Shown here piece by piece: positions 1-6,989 of a stretch of 13,093 bases of DNA. The position numbers were made by a program, and so were the translations under genes. Every line of letters starts with the position of its first letter. Within the stretch, counting starts at the first letter, position 1. This DNA is from an uncultured Clostridia bacterium. GTDB lineage: Bacteria; Bacillota; Clostridia; Christensenellales; Aristaeellaceae. Under the pieces are notes generated by a model that was not told the origin of the DNA, did not search any database, and was given only the letters and a program-made list of their open reading frames with translations. The DNA is taken from positions 1 to 13,093 of the forward strand of contig CAKUKM010000051.1 of the NCBI GenBank assembly GCA_934663595.1. Direction: 5' to 3'.

Positions 1-340
1 CTGAATGGCGTGCGCGGTTTGGTTCGCGCGCTGCAGGCGCTTTGCCGCAGGCGCGGACTGGTTCGCCTGAATGGCTTGCGCGGTTTGGTTCGCGCGCTGC
101 GGGCGATTCGCCGCAAGCGCGGATTCATGCCGCGCGACGCTGATTCTTCGCCTGAATCGCGAATCTCGCCGCGCTGAATGGCTTGCGCGGTTTGGTTCGC
201 GCGCTGCTGACTCTTTGCCGCTATCGCGGATTCATGCCGCGCGGCGCTGACTCTTCGCCGCAAGCGCGGATTCATGCCGCGCGACGCTGATTCTTCGCCT
301 GAATCGCGAATCTCGCCGCGCTGAATGGCTTGCGCGGTTT
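1..340. repeat. Nested GC-rich direct-repeat array
   Basis: This stretch holds no convincing gene and is made of interleaved direct repeats. A unit beginning CTGAATGGCNTGCGCGGTTT occurs at 1, 67, 174 and 321; the first three copies continue into GGTTCGCGCGCTG, while the fourth is cut off where the DUF4956 stop codon begins. A second unit containing GCGGATTCATGCCGCGCG occurs three times, near 118, 226 and 266. Offsets between copies of the first unit are 66, 107 and 147 bp, so the array is not a simple tandem repeat. One plus-strand frame is open from the left edge to a TGA at 175-177, but its translation is just a repeated Arg/Leu/Gly-rich string. The array lies directly downstream of the CotH-VTC-DUF4956 operon, where a terminator would be expected; I see no hairpin with a U-tract. 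It may continue beyond the window. Confidence 0.85.
107..340. repeat. Perfect 87-bp direct repeat (107-193 and 254-340)
   Basis: By eye the segments 107-193 and 254-340 are identical over 87 bp, with a 147-bp offset. The downstream copy ends on the first two plus-strand bases of the DUF4956 stop codon (TTA at 339-341), so the repeat boundary and the gene end coincide. Each copy contains GATTCGCGATTCAGGCGAA on the minus strand, which can fold into a short stem. Complete identity in non-coding sequence points to recent duplication or gene conversion. Confidence 0.85.
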
Positions 341-998
341 ACGCCGCTTCGCCCTGATAGGACACCAGCGTCGCGTCGATCACGCCGGGAATGTTGTTCA
401 GGCGGTTCAGCAGCGCGTCGGGCTTGTCCACGCGCACCTCGTAGGTCATTTCCACGGAGGAGCCGTTCACGGTTTTGGACTTCAGCTTCTGAATGCGGAT
501 GCCGGAAACGAGCTGCGCGACGGGGCGCTCGGCCTCCGCGCCCGCGCGGATCACGAGCAGATAGCTGCTCACGCCCCTGGACTGGATGTTTACCAGCACC
601 GTCATCATGATCGCGATCAGCACCATCGCGACCACGGTCAGCAGAAACTGGCCCGCGCCCAGCAGAATGCCGGTCGTCAGCGCCCAGAACATATACGCGG
701 TGTCCAGCGGGTCCTTCACCGCCGTGCGGAAGCGCACGATCGACAGCGCGCCGACCATGCCCATCGACAGCGCGATCGAGTTGCGAATGCAGAGCACGAC
801 CGGCGTGGTAATCAGCGTCATCATGATCAGGGTGAGCGTAAAGTTTCCGGAGAACATCACGCCGCGGTAGTTGCGGCGATAGACCCACGCGATCGCGCAG
901 CCAAGCACCAGCGCAAGCACCATCGAAACGACGACCGTAAGCAGCGAGGATACGCCAATGGTCTGGGAGCTGAACAGATCGGCAGTCAGGTTGTTCAT
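339..998 (-). CDS. DUF4956 domain membrane protein
   Basis: A 219-residue membrane protein and the last gene of the CotH-VTC-DUF4956 operon. Hydrophobic segments lie at about residues 15-40, 53-70 and 103-136, with a weaker one near 74-88. The conserved stretch GALSIVRFRTAVKDP (83-97) followed by a Tyr-Met-Phe-Trp cluster is what I recognise as the DUF4956 signature. After the last helix, residues 140-219 alternate beta-like and helical segments, suggesting a small cytosolic regulatory domain; that fold is inferred. I chose the ATG at 998 over the in-frame ATG at 1013 because GGAGGA sits 7 bases upstream of 998 and overlaps the upper ATG. It starts 52 bp after the VTC gene. DUF4956 genes often accompany VTC polymerase genes in Firmicutes. 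The biochemical role is unknown; it may be the membrane or channel partner of VTC. Confidence 0.88.
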   Translation of the reverse strand: MNNLTADLFSSQTIGVSSLLTVVVSMVLALVLGCAIAWVYRRNYRGVMFSGNFTLTLIMMTLITTPVVLCIRNSIALSMGMVGALSIVRFRTAVKDPLDTAYMFWALTTGILLGAGQFLLTVVAMVLIAIMMTVLVNIQSRGVSSYLLVIRAGAEAERPVAQLVSGIRIQKLKSKTVNGSSVEMTYEVRVDKPDALLNRLNNIPGVIDATLVSYQGEAA

Positions 999-1005
999 GT
1001 TGAAT

Positions 1006-1011
1006 TCCTCC
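1006..1011 (-). promoter_or_regulatory. Ribosome binding site deciding the DUF4956 start
   Basis: The minus strand reads GGAGGA here, with 7 bases before the ATG at 998. The alternative in-frame ATG at 1013 overlaps this Shine-Dalgarno sequence and has no purine-rich element in front of it, so 998 is the likely start. Confidence 0.8.
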
Positions 1012-1050
1012 ATTCTAATGTTGCCCGATTCGGATTTTTCCCTATTTTCC

Positions 1051-1758
1051 TTACCCCTCCAGCGGCTCGAAGCGCCGGCAGAGGATGTATTTCGATATGG
1101 CGCTGCGCTCCGCGCGCGTTCCCGCCATCAGGCCCGAAATGTAATCGGGCAGGTAATTGTCGAACTTGATCTCCAGAATCTCGGTGTTTTCGTCGTGCGG
1201 GCACACCGTCGCGAGCTTCGGGTTGAACAGGTCGACGCTGCTCAGGCCCGAGCGCAGCTTTAAATCGAACGTGATCCGCACGTTCTGCGCCGGATGCAGA
1301 TACGCCTCGCGCTCGTAATCCACGATCACGCTGGGGCGCAGCAATCGCGTGCGCATCTGCACGTATGCGTCCTTTAAAAGCGGATTGTTCGCCTTGTAGA
1401 GGCCGCGCGGGTCGCCGGAGATGATCTGCTCGCACAGCCGGCGCGTGATCTGCACGGACGATTTCTGAATCAGATCGCCCAGCTTGCGCTTGCGCTCCAG
1501 AAAGATCTCCTGGTCGGAATAGCGATAGATGCGGATGCGGTATTTGTCGCGATTCATTACGCCCGACTGCTTGTCGAAATAGGCGCTGTCGAAAATATCG
1601 TCAAAATACAGCGACCGGATCACATACGGCTTTCCGCCGCGGCAGTGCGAGTCCATTTTCAGCACCGGCCGCAGCCGCGCGCGCAGGGCCTCGACCTCCG
1701 CGGGATGGATGAAGTATTTCAGCTCATGCCGCGCGGGCAGCTGATTGCGCTTTTGCAT
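1051..1758 (-). CDS. VTC domain polyphosphate polymerase
   Basis: A 235-residue soluble protein matching the VTC domain of the triphosphate-tunnel superfamily, whose yeast member Vtc4 makes polyphosphate from ATP. The basic tunnel residues are in the expected order: R10-E12-K14 in RHELKY, SLYFDD at 49-54, K72-R74-R76 in KYRIRIY, E88-K90-K92, R150 in DYERE, R161 and D165, a candidate metal-binding glutamate in EIKF (193-199), and S222-K223 near the end. All the signature strands are present, so the enzyme looks active. It has no membrane segment, SPX domain or other addition. I took the ATG at 1758 because AGGAGG lies just upstream; a longer reading would run into the preceding gene. It starts 13 bp after the CotH-family stop and precedes DUF4956, so translation is probably coupled. 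The product could be polyphosphate or a related polymer; substrate cannot be read from sequence. Confidence 0.9.
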   Translation of the reverse strand: MQKRNQLPARHELKYFIHPAEVEALRARLRPVLKMDSHCRGGKPYVIRSLYFDDIFDSAYFDKQSGVMNRDKYRIRIYRYSDQEIFLERKRKLGDLIQKSSVQITRRLCEQIISGDPRGLYKANNPLLKDAYVQMRTRLLRPSVIVDYEREAYLHPAQNVRITFDLKLRSGLSSVDLFNPKLATVCPHDENTEILEIKFDNYLPDYISGLMAGTRAERSAISKYILCRRFEPLEG

Positions 1759-1771
1759 TGGCTCTTTCCTC

Positions 1772-4700
1772 CTACTGCTGCTGGCGCTGCTGAACCAGCG
1801 CGATCGCATCGCCGAAGTATTTCTGCATTTCCGCGTCGCTCAGCTTGATCTGCGATTTGGAAAATTCCTTGCCGCCGTTGTCCATGTCCACGCCCTTGAA
1901 ATACCCCAGCAGCAGCATCGGCCGCCTTTCGGCATAGGACACGAACTCGCGCATCGCGCTCTGATACGCATCCTCGGACGAGCCCCATTTGGCGAACTGG
2001 TCGGCCAGCAGCGGCTGCAGAATCGCGTAGCGCTCCTGAACGAGGCTTAAAATATGCTCGGTCGAGAACGTCGTGGCCATTTCCTTGCCCATGTGGGTCA
2101 GGAATTCGTCGCGGAAGCGCGGGTTTTTCATGCACGCGATGAACAGCGTGTTGTCGGTCCTCAGGCCATTTCCCATGCCGCCCGGCGTGAGCCAACGGTT
2201 GATCGAATTGGTGTTGACCGTAAACGCCCAGTCCAGATCGAACAGCACCCAGCGCCATTTGCCGTCCGCGTTCGGATTGCGATAGCGCTTTACGTTCAGC
2301 GTGTCGGTATTGCCGGTAAAGATCTCGATCGCCATGTATTCGATGTAATTCTGAATGTCGATGGCGGAATCGAGGTTGTTGTAGAACTCGTCGGTGGTCG
2401 GGTCGGCGGATTTGACGTATTTCAGCAGCGCCTCAAACGTGTCGTTCGAGCCCTGCATGACGTTCGAATTCGCCTTGATCAGGTCGATCTTGTCCTCGTC
2501 GCCCTCCCAGCCCTCGAACTGGCAGATCGAGCGGCTGTTCACGCGCTCGCGCAGGTTGTAGTGGCCCCAGTACTGGCCGTCCAGATACAGCACGCACACC
2601 TCGGTCTCCTGATACATCACCGACGTGTCCTTCGCCAGCGAGGTCAGAATCGAATCGCGCATGCGGATCTTGTCCGTGTCCTGGCCGGACGAGCGCAGCA
2701 CCAGCGACTGGTATTCCGTGTAATCGCGGTTTTTGAAAAGCGGCGCGCGGAAGCGGTTGTCGCCGCTGTATTCGTTTCGGGCGATCAGCTTAAACGCCTG
2801 CTGATCCTCCGCGCGGCTGTACTGGCCGGCGATCTTGATGCCGCAGCCCTGCGCAATCACGGTCGAGCCGTCGCCTGCGAAGATCTCGACGTGCGCCTCG
2901 CGCTCCCAGTCCATCCAGAAGTTCGCGCCCTTGTTCATGCTGCCGTACGGCCAGTCGGGCAGCGCGTTCGGGCCGGCGATCATGATGCCCTTTTCCTCGC
3001 TGGTCAGGTTCGCCGGGTCGGACACGACGGAGAGGACGTACACGCCGTTTCCGTTGTTGACGTCGAACAGGTAGCTCTGCGTGTCCATATACGATTCCAT
3101 ATAGCTGTCGGCGTACACGCGCGTGCGCAAAATCGTCGTCTGCGTGATCGTCAGCGGCTGGGTATACAGATTCGAGCTCTCGGTCGGGTCGGTGTTGTCC
3201 AGCGTGTAGTAAACGCGCATGCCGGGATCGACGCTGATCGCGACCTCGAGCGTGTCGCCCGTATGATACAGCCCGCCGTAGACCGAATACTCCGGAATCG
3301 CCGCGCGGCCGGCGTAGGCCATGCCGGAATTGGCGGAAAGCGGCGTGGGATTGGCCAGGAACGAAAAGCCCTGGCGCGCGTCGATGCGGCCGTAGGTCAT
3401 GTCCGGATACTGCAGCGGCAGATACGTCTTGTCCACGATCGTGCCGTCCGGTTTGCAAAGCGTGATCGTATAGCCGCCGTCGGCCGTGAGCCGGAAGCTG
3501 GTGTGAATCTGGCCGTTGACGCTGCCGTCCTGCCCGGAGCAGATCACGCCCAGATACTGGCCCGGCGCAATCGTGGTGCCGGACGGGAACTGCCATTTGC
3601 GCGGGCGCGCCGAATTGTCGGACAGGCCCCAGCCGGACAGGTCGATCGTCTCGGACGTGGTATTCACCAGCTCGATCCAGTCGCTGCCGACGCTGTTCGA
3701 GGCCGCGGCAATTTCGCTCAGGCGCACGCCGGAGGTGTTCGCCGCGAGCAGCTCCGCATCGAGCTGCGCCGCGCCGTCCGTCGTATTGGGCTTGCCGGGC
3801 GTGGGCGCCATCGTGGTCTTCCAGACGTTTCCGAGCTTGGAATACGCCTGATCGGCCTCGAGCGCGGGAATCCGGACATACGAGGCGGTCGTGCCGTCCG
3901 GGCGGGTCAATACCGCCTCCGCGCCGCTCTTGCTCAGGGCGAACGGGGCGTAGAGATCGCCGCCGTCAAACGCGCGCTCCTCGCCGGCGCAGCGGATGAT
4001 TTTGTATTCGTCCGGCTGAATCACCGCGTCCGGAAGCGTCCAGGCGGCGGGACAGGCCGAATTGTCGGAAAGCATCCAGCCGCTCAGCGAAACCGGCTCT
4101 GAGGTGATATTGTGAATCTCTATGTAGTCGTACGCCGCGCCGCTTGCGTCCTGCGCGGTGCATTTGCTGCGCGTCATGACCTCGGTAATCACCAGATCCG
4201 TATCGGAAACGTTCGTCGATACGGCGATCGCAGGCTCCTCCGTCGCGGCGGGCTCGGTTTCGTCCGGCTTTTTGTCGGTCTGAACCTCGACCACGCGATT
4301 GGCGCTGCCGGGCGTCGGCTCGCTGGTCTGCACCCATGCGCCGGACGCGTCCACGCAATAGGACGTATCGTCCTTAAGCGACGGCACGTTCACGCTGTCG
4401 GCGGTATTGCCGGCCGAATCCAGCAGCAGCAGCGTCTCTCCCGACGAGGAAAGCCGAAACGGCGCGTGATCGTCGCCCTCGCCCTTGTCGGCGTACACCA
4501 CGAAATACTCGCCCGGCGCGAGCTTCATGCTCGGGAAGCGGTAAATCTTGCTCGGGTCGCCGCTGCGGGTGATCGCCCAGCCGTAGAGGTTGATTTCGCT
4601 GCCCCCGACGTTCGTGATTTCGATCCAGTCCGGGTACGCGTCGTTCACGTTCAGGCTGGAGACGTTCGCGGTCATGACCTCGCTGAAGCGCACGTCGGTC

Positions 4701-4843
4701 TGCGCGGCCGCATAGGTCGTCTGCGCCTGCGGCCCGCGCTGCGAAAGCGCCGCCACCAGCACCACCACAATGGTCATCGCAATCAGCGCGACCCAGATCA
4801 GCCCGTCGTACGGGCTCTTTTCGCGTCTATATTTCTTTGCCAC
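1772..4843 (-). CDS. Membrane-anchored CotH kinase-family protein with three lamin-tail domains
   Basis: A 1023-residue surface protein and first gene of its operon. Residues 1-14 are basic, followed by one hydrophobic anchor at about 15-34, so the rest is predicted outside the membrane. Three lamin-tail (LTD) beta domains lie near 45-180, 215-355 and 371-505, each with a D/Y-x-IE and an L-x-GW motif; a Pro/Glu/Thr-rich linker separates the first two. Residues about 518-600 (YYTLDNTDPT and following) resemble the chitobiase C-terminal domain. The CotH domain covers about 601-1000 and keeps GNTD (Asp847) and FDLDW (Asp869, Asp871), corresponding to the kinase motifs of Bacillus CotH, an atypical kinase that phosphorylates spore coat proteins. 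The start is GTG, with GGGGG 6 bases upstream. It ends in a Gln-rich tail. LTD domains suggest binding to the cell surface or a polymer. Its substrate and phosphate donor are unknown. Confidence 0.9.
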   Translation of the reverse strand: MAKKYRREKSPYDGLIWVALIAMTIVVVLVAALSQRGPQAQTTYAAAQTDVRFSEVMTANVSSLNVNDAYPDWIEITNVGGSEINLYGWAITRSGDPSKIYRFPSMKLAPGEYFVVYADKGEGDDHAPFRLSSSGETLLLLDSAGNTADSVNVPSLKDDTSYCVDASGAWVQTSEPTPGSANRVVEVQTDKKPDETEPAATEEPAIAVSTNVSDTDLVITEVMTRSKCTAQDASGAAYDYIEIHNITSEPVSLSGWMLSDNSACPAAWTLPDAVIQPDEYKIIRCAGEERAFDGGDLYAPFALSKSGAEAVLTRPDGTTASYVRIPALEADQAYSKLGNVWKTTMAPTPGKPNTTDGAAQLDAELLAANTSGVRLSEIAAASNSVGSDWIELVNTTSETIDLSGWGLSDNSARPRKWQFPSGTTIAPGQYLGVICSGQDGSVNGQIHTSFRLTADGGYTITLCKPDGTIVDKTYLPLQYPDMTYGRIDARQGFSFLANPTPLSANSGMAYAGRAAIPEYSVYGGLYHTGDTLEVAISVDPGMRVYYTLDNTDPTESSNLYTQPLTITQTTILRTRVYADSYMESYMDTQSYLFDVNNGNGVYVLSVVSDPANLTSEEKGIMIAGPNALPDWPYGSMNKGANFWMDWEREAHVEIFAGDGSTVIAQGCGIKIAGQYSRAEDQQAFKLIARNEYSGDNRFRAPLFKNRDYTEYQSLVLRSSGQDTDKIRMRDSILTSLAKDTSVMYQETEVCVLYLDGQYWGHYNLRERVNSRSICQFEGWEGDEDKIDLIKANSNVMQGSNDTFEALLKYVKSADPTTDEFYNNLDSAIDIQNYIEYMAIEIFTGNTDTLNVKRYRNPNADGKWRWVLFDLDWAFTVNTNSINRWLTPGGMGNGLRTDNTLFIACMKNPRFRDEFLTHMGKEMATTFSTEHILSLVQERYAILQPLLADQFAKWGSSEDAYQSAMREFVSYAERRPMLLLGYFKGVDMDNGGKEFSKSQIKLSDAEMQKYFGDAIALVQQRQQQ

Positions 4844-4865
4844 AGCTTGCCCCCATAAGGTCGAT

Positions 4866-4895
4866 TTGGTAGGGAATTGTATCTCTTCTTATAAT
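4866..4895 (+). promoter_or_regulatory. Candidate plus-strand promoter into the structured spacer
   Basis: The plus strand carries TTGGTA (4866-4871), an 18-bp gap and a consensus TATAAT (4890-4895). It points away from the CotH operon into the 4900-5260 spacer, where there is no plus-strand gene. If used it would make a non-coding transcript, or simply reflect -10 symmetry. Confidence 0.35.
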
Positions 4896-4919
4896 ACACT
4901 TAAATTCGAAAAAAGGGTA
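4891..4919 (-). promoter_or_regulatory. Candidate promoter of the CotH-VTC-DUF4956 operon
   Basis: A minus-strand TATTAT at 4891-4896 would place a transcription start near 4884, about 40 bases before the GTG of the CotH-family gene. The best-spaced -35 (TACCCT, 4914-4919) is poor, so this promoter may need an activator or another sigma factor. The -10 overlaps a perfect TATAAT on the other strand. Confidence 0.35.
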
Positions 4920-4972
4920 GTCCTAATAACTACATTCCTCCGAAAATTGTGTAAAATACTGTCTATTTAGAC
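4917..4972. repeat. Two short inverted repeats upstream of the CotH operon
   Basis: GTAGTCCTAATAACTAC at 4917-4933 has 5-bp arms around 7 bases, and GTCTATTTAGAC at 4961-4972 has 5-bp arms around 2 bases. Both sit in an AT-rich stretch upstream of the candidate promoter, where regulator sites are often found. The arms are short and could arise by chance. Confidence 0.3.
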
Positions 4973-5000
4973 GCACAATCCCGCCCAACGGTTCCCGCGC

Positions 5001-5029
5001 AAAAAAAGAGCCCCGCGAATGCGAAGCTC
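5001..5029 (-). terminator. Rho-independent terminator, minus strand
   Basis: On the minus strand a 9-bp stem with two G-U pairs and an ATTC loop (5008-5029) is followed at once by seven T residues (5001-5007). This is the clearest terminator in the window. It lies about 235 bp past the rny stop and would end transcripts entering the spacer from rny, insulating the CotH operon. Confidence 0.88.
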
Positions 5030-5052
5030 CAAACATACAGCTAACTCAGGGA

Positions 5053-5204
5053 GAGCTCAAGAGGGCGAAGTCCTCTCGAACTTAAAATCGAGCTCAGCGA
5101 CATGCGCGGTGAGCGCGGGCTTTTTTCGCGAAGGGAAATCTCATTTCCCGAGAGCGAAAAAAGATACCTTGCAGATTTTGCGCCCGGGGATTTCGAAGAA
5201 ATCC
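5053..5204. other. Hairpin-rich intergenic element between rny and the CotH operon
   Basis: The 420-bp gap from 4844 to 5263 has no recognisable gene but holds a string of stem-loops. From left to right these are: GAGCTC arms at 5053-5058 and 5090-5095 enclosing a stem made from AAGAGGGCGAAGTCCTCT; a long hairpin at 5121-5162, with a 9-bp outer stem (TTTTTTCGC against GCGAAAAAA) and a 7-bp inner stem (GGGAAAT against ATTTCCC); and GGATTTC-GAA-GAAATCC at 5188-5204. Such density suggests either a dispersed repeat of the palindromic intergenic type or a structured RNA. It does not resemble tmRNA, 6S RNA, SRP RNA or a riboswitch class that I recognise. Short plus-strand frames cross it, but hairpin sequence leaves frames open by chance. 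Confidence 0.6.
5091..5126 (+). terminator. Possible plus-strand terminator
   Basis: On the plus strand AGCTC (5091-5095) can pair with GGGCT (5117-5121), with smaller GC-rich pairings inside, and a run of six T residues follows at 5121-5126. It could end a transcript from the plus-strand promoter near 4890, giving an RNA of roughly 220 bases. The T-run also forms part of the next hairpin, so the reading is ambiguous. Confidence 0.3.
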
Positions 5205-5230
5205 TAGCGGAGACTGTCAAAGGGGTGGCA

Positions 5231-5258
5231 GTGGCGGGGGAGCTTGCTCCCCCGCCAC
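5231..5258 (-). terminator. GC-rich hairpin after rny, possible terminator
   Basis: A perfect stem of 13 bp (GTGGCGGGGGAGC against its complement, with two central T residues) begins 5 bases after the rny stop codon. On the minus strand the sequence after it has no proper U-tract, so it may act as a weak terminator or as a 3' stabiliser, with the strong terminator at 5001-5029 finishing the job. Confidence 0.5.
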
Positions 5259-5263
5259 AAATC

Positions 5264-6796
5264 TTATTTTGCAAATTCCACCGATCGGGTTTCGCGGATT
5301 ACGTTGACCTTGATCTGGCCCGGGTATTCCATTTCCTTCTCGATGCGCTTGGCAATCTCGCGCGCCAGCACCAGCGTGCCCGCATCGTTTACGTCCTCGG
5401 GCTTTACAATGATGCGCACCTCGCGGCCGGACTGGATTGCATAGCAGGTCTCCACGCCGTCGAACGCATACGCGATCGATTCCAGCTTCTCCAGGCGCTT
5501 GATGTACGTCTCCAGCGATTCTCTTCTCGCGCCGGGCCGCGCCGCGGAAATCGCGTCCGCCGCCTGCACCAGCACCGCCTCGACCGTCTTCGGCTCGATA
5601 TCGCCGTGGTGCGCGCCGATGGCGTTGATCACCAGCTCGTTCTCGTGGAACTTCTTGGCCAGATCCATGCCGATCGTCACGTGCGTGCCCTCGACCTCGT
5701 GGTCGATCGCCTTGCCGATATCGTGCAGAAGGCCCGCGCGCTTCGCCAGCTGAACGTCCGCGCCCAGCTCCGCCGCCATGACGCCCGCCAGATGGCTGAC
5801 CTCAATGGAATGCCTCAGCACATTCTGGCCGTAGCTCGTGCGGAACCGCATGCGGCCCAGGAGCTTGACCAGCTCCGGATGAATGCCGTGCAGGTTCGTC
5901 TCAAACACCGCCTGCTCGCCGGCCTCGCGGATCTGCTGATCGACCTCCTTGCGCGCCTTTTCGACCATTTCCTCAATGCGCGCCGGATGAATGCGGCCGT
6001 CGGTAATCAGCTTCTCCAGCGCAATGCGCGCTACCTCGCGCCGCACCGGATCAAACGCCGAGATAATCACCGCTTCGGGCGTATCGTCGATGATCAGATC
6101 CACGCCCGTCGCGATCTCGAGGGTGCGGATATTGCGGCCCTCGCGGCCGATGATGCGGCCCTTCATATCGTCGTTGGGAAGGGCGACGACCGAAACCGTC
6201 GTCTCGGCCACATGGTCGGCGGCGCATTTCTGAATCGCCAGCGCAATCAGGCTGCGCGCCTTCTTGTCGGCCTCCTCCTTCGCGCGGGATTCGATCTCTC
6301 GCACCATTACCGCCGCGTCGTGATACGCATCCTTCTGAATGCGATCGATCAGAACGCCCTTCGCCTCGTCGCTGGTCATGCCCGCGATGCGCTCCAGCTC
6401 GCCCTGCTGGCGGTCGTGCATTTCGGCGGCCTCCGCCTCCATGCGCTCGACTTCCTTGTATCTGCCGTTCAGCGCTTCCTCGCGCGTTTCCAGATTGTCC
6501 AGCTTTTTATCGAATTGCTCTTCGCGCTGGTTGACCCTGCGCTCCAGCCGCGTTACCTCGCTTCGCCGGTCGCGCACTTCCTTATCGAGTTCCGATTTCA
6601 AACGGATGATTTCTTCCTTGGCCTCCAGAAGCGCTTCCTTTTTGCGCTCCTCCGCTTTCCGCGTCGCGTCCTCCAGAAGATTGCGGGCGACCTCCTCCGT
6701 CTGTCCCAGCTTCTTCTCCATCGCGTTTTTGCGGTACAGATATCCGGCGGCCAATCCCAACCCCAGCGCAATCACCGCAACGATTGCGTATAGCAA
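5264..6796 (-). CDS. rny: Ribonuclease Y
   Basis: A 510-residue membrane-anchored endoribonuclease that starts mRNA decay in many Firmicutes. Residues 1-20 form the N-terminal membrane helix; about 25-190 is a highly charged coiled coil; the KH domain has GRIIGREGRN at 213-222; the HD phosphohydrolase domain carries the metal-binding His358-Asp359 in LLHDIGK, His396-His397 and Asp414. Length and domain order are those of the full family. The start appears to be TTG at 6794-6796, preceded by AGGGGG with 8 bases between; no ATG in a better place gives the hydrophobic N-terminus. The gene has its own sigma-A promoter at 6907-6935 and a leader of about 100 bases. It lies after the methyltransferase gene and before a hairpin-rich spacer. 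Confidence 0.97.
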   Translation of the reverse strand: MLYAIVAVIALGLGLAAGYLYRKNAMEKKLGQTEEVARNLLEDATRKAEERKKEALLEAKEEIIRLKSELDKEVRDRRSEVTRLERRVNQREEQFDKKLDNLETREEALNGRYKEVERMEAEAAEMHDRQQGELERIAGMTSDEAKGVLIDRIQKDAYHDAAVMVREIESRAKEEADKKARSLIALAIQKCAADHVAETTVSVVALPNDDMKGRIIGREGRNIRTLEIATGVDLIIDDTPEAVIISAFDPVRREVARIALEKLITDGRIHPARIEEMVEKARKEVDQQIREAGEQAVFETNLHGIHPELVKLLGRMRFRTSYGQNVLRHSIEVSHLAGVMAAELGADVQLAKRAGLLHDIGKAIDHEVEGTHVTIGMDLAKKFHENELVINAIGAHHGDIEPKTVEAVLVQAADAISAARPGARRESLETYIKRLEKLESIAYAFDGVETCYAIQSGREVRIIVKPEDVNDAGTLVLAREIAKRIEKEMEYPGQIKVNVIRETRSVEFAK

Positions 6797-6906
6797 TGCT
6801 GTTTCCCCCTTCTATGTTTTTTCTTTTCAGCAAGCAGAGCGCAGTTAAACTGCCGTCATTAACAAAAACGTTACATTTCAAATACAGACTGCACGCCAAC
6901 AGAACT

Positions 6907-6935
6907 ATTCTAAACGTTTCCGGGTGCGCTGTCAA
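6907..6935 (-). promoter_or_regulatory. Sigma-A promoter of rny
   Basis: On the minus strand TTGACA (6930-6935) is followed by exactly 17 bp and TAGAAT (6907-6912), one mismatch from the consensus promoter. Transcription would begin near 6900, giving a leader of about 100 bases that contains the palindrome GCAGTTAAACTGC (6841-6853). Confidence 0.85.
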
Positions 6936-6989
6936 GCAAAATTGTATTATCGCACGGAAATGGCGGGGAATCTTCGATGGAAATTCACA

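Noticed and set aside
1..177. A possible 3' end of a plus-strand gene entering from the left edge
   Set aside because: The frame is open only because the repeats lack stops in that phase; its translation is a repeated Arg/Leu/Gly string and the next repeat copy has stops.
1..340. A CRISPR array
   Set aside because: Repeat spacing is uneven, spacers are themselves repeated, unit length is unsuited, and there are no cas genes nearby.
232..888. A minus-strand frame overlapping DUF4956 and entering the repeat array
   Set aside because: Its Arg/Asp/His-rich composition and full overlap with DUF4956 show it is a shifted reading of that gene.
2054..4102. A plus-strand open frame of 682 codons antisense to the CotH-family gene
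   Set aside because: Low-complexity Arg/Val/Ala/His translation and exact overlap with a well-supported gene mark it as a shadow.
4930..4945. GGAGG with an ATG just after it on the minus strand, a possible leader peptide
   Set aside because: The ATG is followed at once by TAG and sits only one base from the Shine-Dalgarno sequence.
5102..6793. A plus-strand open frame of 563 codons antisense to rny
   Set aside because: It is an antisense shadow of rny, His/Arg/Leu-rich and without recognisable motifs; its first part runs through the hairpin element.
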